From contig CAXAMN010008480.1 in the NCBI GenBank assembly GCA_963970005.1, positions 2,687 to 66,686 on the forward strand: DNA of 64,000 nt. Reading direction: 5' to 3'. Positions 11,639 to 23,222 of the stretch are shown here, piece after piece. The notes under the pieces were generated by a model. That model saw only the letters and a list, made by a program, of their open reading frames with translations, had not been told where the DNA came from and did not search any database. The DNA comes from Durusdinium trenchii (lineage: Eukaryota > Sar > Dinophyceae > Suessiales > Symbiodiniaceae). Position numbers and translations under genes: made by a program. Position 1 is the first letter of the stretch; every line of letters begins with the position of its first letter.

Positions 11639-12310
11639 TTAGATCATTGAAAAGGGCCTTGAACGGAAGCAGGAATGTTGATTTATCGGCTCTTTCAAGA
11701 GCATGTGCCATGTTGCATCCTGTTGGGTTTCATGAGTTCCGTTGGTGTCGGTACTCCTGGCATCATCAGATGCACAAGCTGGGCGCTGTTGCTGGTGGGC
11801 TGAGGGGCCGGGGCTCTGATTGCGTCTTGGTAGTCTTTGGTGCGGCTCTGCTTTTGGTGTTTTGCGGCGCCTTGCAGCTTTGGCTCCCAGCTTGTGGCCT
11901 TTCAGAGGCCATGTTGCTGGCACCGAGCACGCCAATGCTCTGAGCTAATAGCGTCAATTGTCCTCTTCTTTTTGCTTTTTTTCCTTTGCTCGTGGTTCTG
12001 CAGAGGTGAGAGGGCCCCCTACATTCTCTGGCTCGGTCCATTCCGCCATCCCATTGAGCATGATAATGAAAGAGGAATGCATCAGAGGGTTAAAAGGTTG
12101 AGAAACGCGCGTCCCCGGATCCAAAATAAGATTGGGTTGACGAATGCATGTTGCACGGTGAAAGGATGTTGACCCGTACAGTTGCTATCGTGTCAAAAGT
12201 TGCGAGCGAACATCGAATGCTCCATCAACCGCAGGATTCTTGAGTCTGTCAGAAGGTTTGACATGTTTTGACCTTGCTCCGCCAAAGTCGCGGAGAAAGG
12301 GATCACGAAG
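11639..12310. other. Intergenic stretch, nothing supported
   Basis: Open frames exist on both strands but none shows a domain, and none is flanked by convincing splice sites. Confidence 0.4.
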
Positions 12311-15216
12311 ATGTTTTCCCACCTTTTCCGTCGTTTGCCTCGCCACTCCACGCTGTCTTGGGCGGGCGCAGCAGGGGCAGCTGCCGGGGCAGCGGGCACT
12401 GCCGGTGCTGTGGGAGTCATGGTGGGCAACTTCAGACGCATGGGGCGCTGTGAGGAGGACGTGACATTTCTCTTGCAGCGCGTGGTGGAGCGACAGGGCC
12501 CTGGCATCGCCCAAGAGTTTGAAGCTGGACGCGCTGTGCTGCAGCAGGTGAATCAGGCGCCTCTAGATAGGCTGTCCAACAACATCCAATGTATCAAATG
12601 ACTAGGAAACCGGAACAAAGTTCTATTCTGCAACTCTTCATCACGAAAGGTAGCCCTTCAGGGGATACCTTGAGTCTAATAATCGATAGTTCAATTCAAC
12701 CCCCCCACCCCTTGGAATTGATTTTTCAATACATACCCCCCCGGCGGAATTGATTTTTCAATACACCTCCCTTGACCGCTTCATCCCGAAGTGGAACACC
12801 TCGACACCTCGATGGTTATTTGGTGTTGAGCACTCTAACCTTGGGGCAGTGTTTGAGTCCATGAAGAGACATGACATGTTGTTTTCAGTGCTTCTTGTCG
12901 TTGAGGATGATCATATAACTATATATGTTGGTCTTTTAACGCATTGTCAAGTTGACGTTTGATTTGACTCCACCAACACCAGACTGTATACTTTACATGT
13001 TTTTTTCCTCCCGCTGTCCTACCTTTCGTGTATCCCTTTTCTCAAGTTCTTTTGAGACTTTTTTTTTCCGCAACTATATAGTAATTATTTGGTACTCTTC
13101 CGCAACTACTCTTCAGAAACTATTTGACGATCTTCAGAAACTACTTCACGATCTTCAGAAGCTATTTCACGATCTTCAGAAACTACTTCGCGATCTTCAG
13201 AAATTATTTTGTGATCTTCAGAAAGTGTTTGCGTGCTTCAGGAAGTACTCTTCAGATGCATCCAGATTGCATGAATGGAGCATGGGGGATGGGTGGGCTT
13301 ATTGACATACCCTGTGACGGCTACGGCACATGCCTATAGCATTCTGCAGAAAGCATTTCGCTCACTTCAGGAAGTATTTTGCATGCTGCGGAAAGTGTTC
13401 TTCCGAAGAACACCGTTAAAGCCGTCTAGTTTCCGAAGAAACTGCAAAGTTTTCGAAGATCACCCTTTTAGTTGCCGAAGGGAGCTATCTCATAGTTTGC
13501 TGATATGTCCATTGCATCCTCCATTTGTTGCCTTCACCAGGTGCTGTCCTCACACTTTGGACATCTGAAGCTAAGTGCAATCGATCCAGTAGCAGTCTTC
13601 TTCAAAGTCCTCGAGCAGCAGGAACTTCGAACGCTTCAGTGGAAGAAGGAGCAAGCTTCTGCGACCATTCCGGGCTTGCATGATTTGGAGGGCGATGTCC
13701 TGCTCTTCAATGATTTATTGAAGTACGCCAGATTGGCAGATGTTGCCTATGCTCCGGACGAGGACTGCCCTTCTTTTCAGCCAGGATAAAAAACTCTGCA
13801 TATTTATGCTTGCTGTATGCAAGTGCTCCTGGGCCTTAGAATTTAAGGATGTCCTGCCTTATCCCCATCAGGACTTCATGAGCCAACAACTCGAAGGGGA
13901 GTGGAAGTTCTTGACTGGCAGTTCCACTGCCAGGCCGCAACGCCCTGCACATTTTCTTGCGATACAAGGGAACAAGGTGGTGCTCGCAATTCGGGGCACC
14001 CAAACCATTGCTGACTGCCTCACTGACTGTTTGTGCGATGGGGAGGTATTTCATGATGGCTTTGCTCATCGAGGTGCCACTGAGGCATCTCAGTGGCTTT
14101 GTCAAGAGTATGGCCCTGCCTTGAAGTTCTTGGAGGATGGAATGGCCAAGAATCGTGCTGAAGCATTCCCCAATCCAGGGCTCACGAATAGTTATGACAT
14201 GTCATAAACATTCAAAAGAGACACCGTGTTCCAGTGTTCCAGGATACTAGTATAAAGTGTGTGTGTGTGTGCTCTTGTAACTTGATTGTAGTGGCCTGCT
14301 TCATGTCAAAATGTAGCGGAGCTTTTGAACAACGCGCACATAGGCCAGGCAAGAGGCATTCCAGAACCCTGGAGAACCTCTTGTCTTTAGTTATTCTCTT
14401 ACGATACAGATGCTGTTCCTTGAGTGATTTGTTTGCAAGGCGAAAGGCTACGAAGTGGTCGTTGTTGGTCACTCGCTTGGAGCTGCTGTGGCTGCGGCAT
14501 GCTGTGTGCAGCTGCGGAAGTCAGGGCTTGTTCCAAGTGCTCGCTGTGTTTGCTTCGCTCCACCTGCCACGGTTGATCCAACCTTGGCCAAGGAGGCTGC
14601 AGGCTACATCACCAGCGTGGTGCACGATGATGATGTCATCCCACGCCTGCAGATCATGTCTATTTTGCGACTCTACCAAGAAATTCTCTCCCACAACTGG
14701 TTGAGCGGTGCCAAGGAGATGGTGGGATGGATTCGAGAAGACCCACAGCAGAGTTGGATATTAGACATTGGTGATCAAGCCTTTGGCTTGTTGGAGACAC
14801 GACTGGAATCTCATTGGAAGGAACAATCTGCCAGGTTTCGAGAGGAGTTGAAACAGTTTGAGGCACAGAGTAAAGAAATCCAACCGCTCAGCATTCCCGG
14901 CTTCATAGTGCACCTTTATAGATGCCCTGCCGGCTATGGGGTGATCAAAGCACCACCCGAAAGCTTTTCGAGAATAGAGCTGTCTTCCAGCATGGTGGCT
15001 GATCACTTTCTAGATGCTTATATAGAGTCCCTTCAGAGTGTATTGCAGGCGGCAGAAGCATCTCACAGAGAGAAGCTTCAGGCGCTTCAGCGCCTTTTGC
15101 CTGAGGGACCTGAAGCTGCTGAGGCGTTTCAGCAGTTTGCTGAAATCTCAAAATCAGTTCACGAGCTGGTCTTGAAGGCCAGATCTACTCTGCAGGCTAG
15201 ACCTGACACGAGCTAG
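12311..15216 (+). CDS. Class 3 lipase, diacylglycerol-lipase-like
   Basis: Exon 1 (12311-12549) starts at ATG and has an Ala/Gly-rich hydrophobic segment (residues about 17-40), a possible membrane anchor. A GT-AG intron of about 1 kb follows, with CAG|GT at both ends. Exon 2 (13541-about 13785) ends LLKYARLADVAYAPDEDCPS. Exon 3 (about 13840-14154) carries VVLAIRGTQTIADCLTD and GEVFHDGFAHRG. Exon 4 (14447-15216) carries the nucleophile elbow VVVVGHSLGAAVAAA, the acid in VVHDDDVIPR and the histidine in SSMVADHFLDAY. Ser, Asp and His are therefore all present in the class 3 lipase order. Family members release fatty acids from diacylglycerol or other lipids. The C-terminus is helical. The exon 2/3 junction is ambiguous and may use a GA donor. 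Confidence 0.85.
13111..13255 (+). repeat. 21-bp tandem repeat in lipase intron 1
   Basis: Six units of GATCTTCAGAAACTACTTCA form stand in tandem. Because 21 is seven codons, one frame reads as repeated DLQKLLH heptads. It lies between lipase exons 1 and 2, with degenerate copies at 13345-13400. Confidence 0.85.
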
Positions 15217-15603
15217 AAAATCAAGAGTCAAGAGGAGTTGCATGCCTGAATTGCTCTGACAATATCTCTTTTCCTTCAGTAGAAATGGTGACTGACAGCA
15301 CATATGCCGCACATTGAGATTCCCTTGTGCCTCAGCTGAGCCTTTCGCCTCGAATCGGGGGTTTCCAAGGGTTCAGAGCCAAGAGGCAGAGAGTTCCTGT
15401 CGTGCGTTTCTTCGGGTCTCGTCTCATCTCGTCTCCAAGTGTGCCCTGTGATGCCCTATGCAGATGATTCATACCATCGTTTTGAATGGACACAACTGAG
15501 ACAAGTTGACTTTTGTTTGGCTGTTTAAATTGTTTGTTGTGTCAGGACTTGCCGATACTTTCGTGATCTTTTGTGTATTTAGACATATTTGAACTCTTGA
15601 AAC
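15217..15603. other. Intergenic stretch, nothing supported
   Basis: Short spacer between the lipase stop and the SGNH hydrolase start. No repeat or exon was recognised. Confidence 0.45.
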
Positions 15604-17749
15604 ATGTTCTGCAAGCAGCCTGCAAGGCCTGGGTGTACCAAGCATGGGTCTCACCGTGACTCTGCCAGCGAAAGAGCAGGTCGGACGCATGGGACGAGCT
15701 CGGCGTCGCGAGCCGCCCGGCGCTGCCAGGCAGAGCTCGGCTCAAAGTTTGTCACGATCGCATGCTGTGGGGACTCGCACACACGCGGCGGGTATCCACA
15801 GGACAGCGCAAGCAAGGCAGCCTGGGCTTGCCAACTTTTGTGATTACTTGGAAAGTAGACAGTCTTGCAGGGTTGCCTAAAGTGCTATTGTTTTTGGTTG
15901 AGGAGCTGCAAAAAGCATTGCAAAGAGCAGAGAGTAGCACGACGTGGAAAGGCGCAGTCGGTGCATTTGCATGAACGTGTTGCCGTATATATATATATAT
16001 AGTATAGTTGGAATCTGTGTACATTGGTGATGAAATGTGATTATTTAATACAGTAATCATTGTAGAATCTTGTCGACTTTGTTCACTTGGGCTTGTGTCC
16101 TTCCGTGTCTGCATGTTTCGGCCAGTTCTGGACTTTGGTGCCTGCGGCGCCACAGCGAGCAAAACTCCACGAGCGTGCGCCGCGACGTTGCTGCGTTCAG
16201 CGACCGGAAGCCGCCGCGGCGGAAGTCTCCCGCGCGGGATCGGCGTTTTCGCGAGCCATGACGAGGTATGCCAAGTCGCCGGTCTTCAAGCAAGCCTTGG
16301 CGATCCAAGCCGATGTGCTAACACTGCTCTTGGGAACCAATGATGCGCACAAGGCCTTGTGGCTGAGAAAGGGCTTTCAGCGATTTTCCAGCCACTTCCT
16401 GTTTCCATCAAACAACTTGAGGTGTTCTGGAGCGAGAGTGACTTTGTCGAGAACATGACGAACTTGGTGCCTTGGAAGACATCAAAAAAAGGGACCGCAT
16501 TCGACAACATCATTCTGCACCAGACCAGTGGAGGGAATCGAAGCAAGGTAAGGCCACACTTGCCCCCCCTTAAGGGAGCCTTATTAAAGGGTGCCTCTGT
16601 CTCTCTCTCTCTCTCTCTCCTTCCTTTTCTTATTACTTTGCTGTTGCTTTCAGTCCGTCGGGTGGGGCGTTTTGGAGGTGAAGCAGATCCAAGAGAATGG
16701 TGCTGCCAGGGGGCGAGCACCCAGCATTTTTCTTGGAGTCTTGGAACTCAGAGTCGGCTGAAGTCGGTTGAGAGACGAAAACGAGGCCAAACGACACCTG
16801 CATACGACCCAAACGACACTGCAACGGCAGAAAGGCAGGTTTGAAGATGTCATTCTTTTGAACAAAGGAGCAATGCCACCGTGCCCCTTTTTGGGGGAAA
16901 AGCGCCGAGGTCCCTCCACCGCTGTATCATAAAGGGCACTTCATGGCCTCGCTGTTGAGGATACTTGATTGCGCTTTAGGTTTTAGTTTCATGCTTAGTT
17001 TCGGCCCTCAATCACTTGTTTGCTGAGTTTGCCTAGCAGTTTGATGAGGCAGAATGTGATCAATCGAGAGCTTCCTAGGCCAGGTCCACAAAAGAGAGCT
17101 GTCGGTCCGCCCATGTGACACCTGTGACATACACAAGCACCAGACGAGCAGTTTGGTTTTGGTAGTGCTGCCCACCCGTTGCTGGACTTGGTTTTAGCCG
17201 CTGCCAGGATAATTCCCCAGTTGGCTGAAGAGCTTGGGGTGGGTAGCTTTGATGCCTTCTCCGCACTTGGAGGCAAATGATCCTACCTGTACCACCAAGT
17301 GAGTGAAGATGTGTCCATGAATAGCCGAGTTGGAGCTGATTGATGAACAATGCTATATAGTCAGCCAGAATCCCCCCGCTAGGGAGCATTTTACCTATTT
17401 GGTCGTTCGCCAGACTTGTAACAGACGGCAGATTTGGGAAGAATGCTCCGCAGGTCCCAAGCTGCAGATGCCCAATTCCATGTCGCCAGATGGAGTACAC
17501 CTCAATCAGGTCGACTTTTCCACGATCGGGCGAAGAAGACTCACAAGCTGGCGTATGTCGATCGTCCTTGACAAGAGGAAGGAAACGAGCAGCAGTCGAT
17601 ATTACACGTTGCAGGTGGGTAGACGACTGCTAGCAGAAAAGCTTGCTGAGCAGGCCGCATTACAAGAACAAAGACTGAACAACTGCTTTGAGCTGATATC
17701 TGATATATTAACATTATCATACATTATCACATTCTGCTTTCTCTTCTGA
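15604..17749 (+). CDS. SGNH/GDSL-type esterase or hydrolase, multi-exon
   Basis: All four SGNH blocks are visible in order. Block I is FVTIACCGDSHTRGGYP (serine in GDS, about 15750-15800, exon opening at ATG 15604). Block II is LDFGACGATAS (about 16121-16153). Block III is ADVLTLLLGTNDAHKALW (about 16309-16362), with the oxyanion Asn. Block V is SPDGVHLNQ (about 17483-17509), with catalytic Asp and His. Between them lie DFVENMTNLVPWK (about 16440) and LAAARIIPQLAEELGVGSFD (about 17195-17255). The last intron, 17510-17614, is GT-AG with CAG|GT at both ends, and the final exon begins VGRRLLAEKLAEQAALQEQ. The family hydrolyses esters of acyl or acetyl groups; the substrate cannot be told. Several internal junctions are unresolved. 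Confidence 0.78.
16592..16619. repeat. CT microsatellite in an SGNH intron
   Basis: A run of CT dinucleotides just downstream of the donor that follows GGGAATCGAAGCAAG. Confidence 0.85.
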
Positions 17750-17930
17750 CTTGAGGATTTAGCTGCTTGTTTGCTGTCCATTCTTCCACTTGTCAATGTA
17801 ACACCCATGCCTGTGACTCACCTATTCTCCATGCTCACTTGGAGGTCTTGATCCACCAGGGCTTGCTCAGTCCAGAAGAGGACTGAGACCCGAACCAACA
17901 TGAACCACTTGAACCAGACACGCCCGAAAA

Positions 17931-19080
17931 ATGCCCAACTCGCTTTTGGACGCTCCGGAGGCGCCCGACTCGCCCATGTCCTGCTCCAGCGAGTCGACCA
18001 TGGAACACTCTCCGTCCGGAGACGTAGCAGAGCGGTCAGACGAAACGGCACGACGGACACGACGAAATGCAGGAAATCCACCAGGACCAACCGAGGTGGG
18101 CAAAAGATGTAAACAGACGTGTAGCAGTGAAGGTGGGAAGGTGGGTGATCCAACCAGTCCCAAGAATCTCTAAACGCGTGCCTCTAGATCCACGGGTCTT
18201 CTACTTAACTACTGTACCCCTTCTTTCCTCCAAGGCCGGCAAGACGGCGCCGAATGACTTGCAACCACTCAGTGACGCGGTCGCGTGCTGTGCGCCAGAC
18301 TTGCTGAAAGTCTGACAATCTCTGGCCAAAGCTACTAGGAACAAGTGCATCGCTACTAGAAACAAGTGCCTTACTAGTAGTAACAAGAAGCTACTAGAAA
18401 CAAGTGCCTTACTACTAGTAACAAGTTAGGAATTTAATAAGAATTGTAATTAATAGCTTCTTGTTACTACTAGTAAGGCACCTGTTACTACTAGTGTGGC
18501 ACTTGTAATTACTAGCAAAGGAATCTACTAGGACCTTTCCTTTTGAATTTGCTCGGCCTTCGGTGGTTTCATTGGAAGCTCCGGTGTCCCAGCAGGTGAC
18601 ACTTGGCAGAGGCCTCTCTCGCTCCGATGCTGCCAGCATGCTGAGTGACAAAAGGACCAGAAACCTCAGATTGGTCGTTCGCCACAGGCACTTTTTCCAA
18701 GGGAACAGGCGTGACTTCTGTTTCCCAAAAGACGTTTTTGGATGATTCTGCGAGAAACTCACAGAGTGAGGCCTAGACTTGGACGTGATCTGACAAACTT
18801 GGCTCAAGCACGTTTCGGTGGGCTTCGCGGATCTATTGCAGCCCTCTCACATGGGCGTTTTGAGGGTTCAGGTGCGCAAGGGAATCAATTGCTCCTTAGC
18901 GTCCATGCTTACGTTGATTTCCCAGGCTCCTTGCGTCACATCGCAGGCTGGGGAGGAAGAATGGAGTCATTGACTTTTGAAGATTTGAATCTCCCAGGCA
19001 ACATGAGCACCTGCATCCAGATCATAGAGGGCATGGTGCCGGGGATCAACCGCCTAGCACCTTCAGTTGCAAAGGGCGTG
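17931..19080 (+). CDS. Unidentified gene with Ser/Pro/acidic N-terminus; may be the 5' part of the RRM/RS gene
   Basis: An ATG at 17931 opens MPNSLLDAPEAPDSPMSC, a disordered-looking Ser/Pro/Glu/Arg exon ending at a GT donor after SSEGGK. In-phase candidate exons follow: AGKTAPNDLQPLSDAV to CAPDLLK (about 18238-18309), VTLGRGLSRSDAASMLSDKR (about 18597-18655) and RLGRDLTNLAQARFGGL through RLAPSVAK (about 18780-19075). The inferred junctions show AAG|GT and AAG|GC or CAG|GT repeats like the other genes. No domain is recognised. The CTAGTAG cluster with a 28-bp inverted repeat lies in the intron 18310-18596. Confidence 0.4.
18330..18510. repeat. CTAGTAG dispersed repeat with 28-bp perfect inverted repeat
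   Basis: Several units occur in both orientations. Bases 18366-18393 and 18454-18481 are perfect reverse complements (28 of 28), separated by 60 AT-rich bases, so the transcript could fold into a long hairpin. Confidence 0.9.
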
Positions 19081-19138
19081 CATGTGCTGTTGTTTGGCTT
19101 CACACACATACACCACAAGCTTATGTGCCACCCCTCAG

Positions 19139-20947
19139 GCGCTGAAGGGCCACATGGAACAGTTTGGCCAGGCGTGCAAGTTTAAAGCAAGCAGTCGATT
19201 CAAACTTGCTATTCAAGCAGTCCGCGTCATGCTGACCTGGCCTCCACTTCCAAACACCTGCACAAGTCCTCGATCATGGTTCAAGAATGTTCAAGACACT
19301 CATGTTGAACTTATGTTGCTTGAAGTATCACTTGCGCAGAGTGGTGACCCGTGCGTCAGACATGTCCTGCGAGCAGGTGGACCTGGTACACATGGGCAAT
19401 AGACAAAACCCGGAAGAGGAGCCGCCGAAGGTCTCATGTCGAACAGTTCGGCATGACGTGTCCAAGGTTTGGCACACTCTGACGCATGACACACACGTAT
19501 ACACAAAGTTCAAATACATTGTACTTTCAATGATATGCCGATATGCTGTGCTACCAGCAATATTATATGCTTATACTGAAGATTACATATATATATGATA
19601 TAAGTGAATCTGAAGTGAAGATGTCAATTCTTTTTCCGATTGTGGACATGGACGCCTTGAGTTGCGCCACCAGAGGTTCGCTTCTCCACCCCTGAAGCTG
19701 CCCAGAGGGCACTGGATGCCATAAATGCGGGACAAGTCGTCATAGATGGCATGCTGCTGAAGGCCAAGCAGAAGAAACCACAGAGAGTTGTAGAAGCTCA
19801 ATCTTGGAAGACCTGATTTTTTTCTACAGTCAGGCGCAGTACATGCAAGGCAAGGGCAGGGGTAGAGGAGCCCCGCCCACAGCCACAGAAAGAAATTTAG
19901 AGGTCACTAGCCTGGAACCCAGATGCTGGCCAAGCATGGAGTGCACAGCAAGCATAGACAGCCCATAGGCTGGTTTCATGCATCCATGGGTGCAAACAAG
20001 GCCGTGATCTGTTTCTTGAGCGTGAACGCGCGAGAGCACAGCAGCGAGAGCGAGGCACGAGCTTTGAATTCCATGGACTGTTTGCGTCGTTTTGTCATGT
20101 TTTGTCAACTTTCCGACCTTGGATATCGTGTGAAGTTTAGAGGAGCGAATGCCAAGCAAACTGAATGCCAACACAAGAACACCGAACACCATGTTTTGTG
20201 TTTCCCTTGTGATTCTTTTCCAGGAAAAGAACGAAGTCGCAGCCGCGACCGTAGCCGGGGCCGCAGGAGGCAAGGCAGGGTCACTAGGCTCTTGTTTGCA
20301 GGGCTTTTTGCAACATGAAGTGAGTATGATTTATTCAAGTCATTCATGCTTATATATCTTATCTACACTGGCATGTTCCAAGCCGTCTCCAAGGGAATTT
20401 GGACAATGAAGTGTTGTCAGGGCCTTGCCATGACGCTCCTTTTGATTGGATCTTGGATCTCGAAAAAAAACACCTTAGAATCGTTTCCTTGGTGCTGGAC
20501 GGGGATTTTCGCCAGCGGCTGCCATGTGAGTTCTCGTGTTTGGCTGCCTTGGGAGCTCCTGGCATCGAACAGCGTTTCGCCGCAGGAAGCGGTCCAGCAG
20601 CAGCCGGTCACGGCGCCGCAGGAAGAGCGGCAGCCGAAGCCGAGGTCGGAAGAGGTGAGTTCGCAGGCTTGGTCGCGGCATGAAGTCCTTCGTGCCATTT
20701 CGTGGCTTGAACATTCTTGAAATCCATGGGATACATGATACGATACTTGATTTTTCCACGATTAGCAGACGCCGTGTTTGGGAGATTTGTCGTGCAGATT
20801 TGCAGATTTGAGTTGTCACCTCTGAGATCCGAGTCATGGAGCCGGAGATCCCGAAGTCGAAAACCGGCCGGTTGGGATCTTGGAGCCTTTTACGCATTCA
20901 TGCAGAGCAGAGCAGAGCCTGCGAGGCTGACACTGCGGAGCTTTTGA
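19139..20947 (+). CDS. RRM plus RS-domain protein (SR-type splicing factor)
   Basis: Fragments of one RNA-recognition motif appear as ALKGHMEQFGQ (from 19139), HVELMLLEVSL (about 19300) and VRFSTPEAAQRALDAINAG followed by IDGMLLKAKQKKP (19671-about 19790). The second half of the RRM, with its RNP1-like VRF, is clear. Downstream exons in + orientation are arginine/serine rich: ERSRSRDRSRGRRRQG (about 20222-20276), RRRKRSSSSRSRRRRKSG (about 20578-20660) and SWSRRSRSRKPAGW (about 20830-20880). RRM followed by RS repeats is the layout of SR splicing regulators, which bind pre-mRNA and recruit the spliceosome in the nucleus. The first RRM strand was not found and exon phases were not all matched. 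Whether 17931-19080 belongs to the same gene is open. Confidence 0.62.
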
Positions 20948-21847
20948 GCCACTCCCGCCAGAGCTTATCGTCAATTCTTTGGAGAAAACATCAAGATGCT
21001 TTAAGCAACTGCGAATATGTAGACTGAGCTTGTTTCATATGAAGATCTATAAAGCAATCCTACCAATCCTACCAACCAAGCAGTAGTGCACACATCGTAA
21101 CTTTCGCGACATGTCAGCAGCCACAGATTGTGGGATGAGTTCCACGGACTTGGGTTGTCGCAAAAATCGCGACTGGACGGCTAACGGCTTAGCCATGGTG
21201 ACTTATGGGACATAGCGACTGGAAAAAGTCTCCGAGAGCGTTTTTGTGAGTTGCTTGGTCAGGGGAAACGCTTCGGGAAGTTGAAACATAGACTGGACTG
21301 TGCATGTGTGGTTCAATCAGGACTATATAGAGCTCTTCTGCACAAGACTTTGAACTACTCAGCTTGATCCTGATAAACTATCGCATTTTTGTTGTCCAAG
21401 CATGCCCTCTTTTGTACAGGGTGTCCATCATGCGTGGGTTCGAGCATCCGACGCTTGGTTAGTCCTATTTGTTCGCCATGGCTGTGGTGAGTGGAGTCGG
21501 AGACAGAGAGCTCAGTGCAAGGCGCCTGTAGACCTGGAAAGACAAGAGGCTACTAGTTACTAGTAGCAAGGTGCCTTACTACTGGGAGCAAGAGGACGCT
21601 ACTAGTAACGAGGGCATCGCTACTAGTAACAAGGGCATTACTACTAAGTTACTAGGAACAAGAGTGCGTGACTCCGCCAACATGGCAGGGAGAGGAGAAT
21701 GGTCCACATGACCTCCAACATCTTTGGTGAGGGCTTGGACAAGTCGGTGTATTCAGCGAAGGTGCAGAAGGTGTCTTTGACGTGCAGTCCTTTTCAGTCG
21801 GTGTGTTTGTTTGTCCGATGGGATTGACATGGCATTGTGTCCTCTAG
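20948..21847. other. Intergenic or intronic stretch
   Basis: It contains a CTAGTAG cluster (21548-21656). A short ATGGCTGTG followed by a GT donor at 21478-21486 could be a first exon of the next gene, but this cannot be shown. Confidence 0.35.
21548..21656 (+). repeat. CTAGTAG dispersed repeat
   Basis: Six units of CTACTAGTAACAAGGGCAT form in one orientation, with spacers of 0-10 bases. Confidence 0.85.
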
Positions 21848-22541
21848 GAGTTGTTGAAGAGCCTCAAGGAAACCTTCAACTATGTGAAGGAAGCACCGAT
21901 TCCAGAAACATTAAACTTGCCCAGGCGCCCATCTAGACTTGCGCACAGAGTCAAGGTCTGCACATTTCACCTGGTATCACCTAGCTGTCAGGGGTGATTG
22001 GTCGTTGTTTTCTGTTGATAATCAGCTCCCTGGCCAGTGCCGCGGAACAGAAGAAAAAGCTGATGGCCGGCAATCAGGCAGTGCTGCCTGGGAGGCACGG
22101 TTCTATTCAGAAAATGGATGGTGCTTTGCACATTTGAAGTGATAAGACAAAGCACAAACTCTAAAAGTACATGCAAGCTTCCATGCCGGAAGTGCGATGC
22201 GACGCCAGTACAACCAATGGACCAACAGCAGTGAAGAGGGATCCGGAGTTTATGCCAAAGGAAAGGGCTTGCCGCAATTAAATATTTTGAGCCGTGTGTT
22301 CCATGTTGCTTTGATGTGGAGCTACGATGGCCTCATAAGAAATCGAAGCTGCAACAAACGGATCTTGTGAGACCTTGTGAGCACTTGGTGTTGCATGGTG
22401 TTGCCATATTCTTTCGATCACATTCTTTCGATTTCAGCCTGTGGTCGACCGAGCTGAAGGAGTTTTGGTCGACCTCTGTGGACCTGCAGTGGCATGATGC
22501 TGGGAGTCCGAAACGGATATTCCGGATATTCGAGTCGCAAG
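21848..22541 (+). CDS. Unidentified multi-exon gene
   Basis: Exon 21848-21955 is exactly 36 codons between a CTAG acceptor and an AAG|GT donor and encodes LLKSLKETFNYVKEAPIPET. Further pieces are SLASAAEQKKKLMAGNQAV (about 22025-22100), then YNQWTNSSEEGSGVYAKGKG through ALMWSYDGLIRNRSC (about 22148-22356), and STELKEFWSTSVDLQWHD through RIFRIFES (about 22438-22541, followed by a GT donor). They look like globular protein with several Trp and Tyr, and no stop interrupts the longest piece for about 70 codons. I do not recognise the family. Start and end are unknown, so coordinates cover only the supported exons. Confidence 0.4.
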
Positions 22542-22555
22542 GTGAGGAGGGTGAG

Positions 22556-23222
22556 GCCATGGTCTGCCTTATGTGGCCCAGAAGAACGAGCACCACTTGA
22601 TTGAGTCTTTACTAGGAATGGGAACAACCTTCACTAATTAGGAAGGATCGTGTGAAAGTAAGACTTTGGATGCTGGATTTTCTTCTTCTTCTTCTGCTTT
22701 CAACACACTCCCCCCCAAAAAAATGTGGAAACAGTCGCCAATTGTGTTCATCCCTCACCGGCGATTCGGGTTGTGAATCAAGCCAATTTGTTTGACATAG
22801 AACAAAGAAGCCTTTGCAAGATGAGAAAGAGATAGTCCACACAGTTGGAGTGGGTTGGTTGCTCCAAGATTGGCTGTTGTTGCCAGTTGTTGCACTCTAA
22901 ATCTAGCTGCTGGTGCACTCTGCAACTAAGCCCAAATGGGGCCAAAGTGCTTTTGACGTGTGACACACGTCGCTTAAAGACTGCACAGTTCAATACCGTG
23001 GATGTTTCAGCCGCAGGTTCCAAGTGTTTGCATTACCGGTTTAATCAATGTGTTGGTACTTTTCCATGTTCCTTGTGTTGCACCATGATGGAACTGTCTT
23101 GGCCCACGCAACAACACCAAGTGTTCAGTTTCCACCTCCTGGTTCATTTTGTCAGGACCTCTAGCTTGAACGCTCTGTTGTCTCGTCTTCGCCCTACCCG
23201 TGCCCACGCACGCCCACACACG
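22556..23222. other. Stretch without supported gene
   Basis: A run of CTT triplets near 22680-22700 and otherwise no repeat or exon I can support. Confidence 0.35.

Noticed and set aside
13740-14207. Possible separate single-exon protein.
   Set aside because: It is the in-phase exon 3 of the class 3 lipase; reading to 14207 just runs past its donor at 14155.
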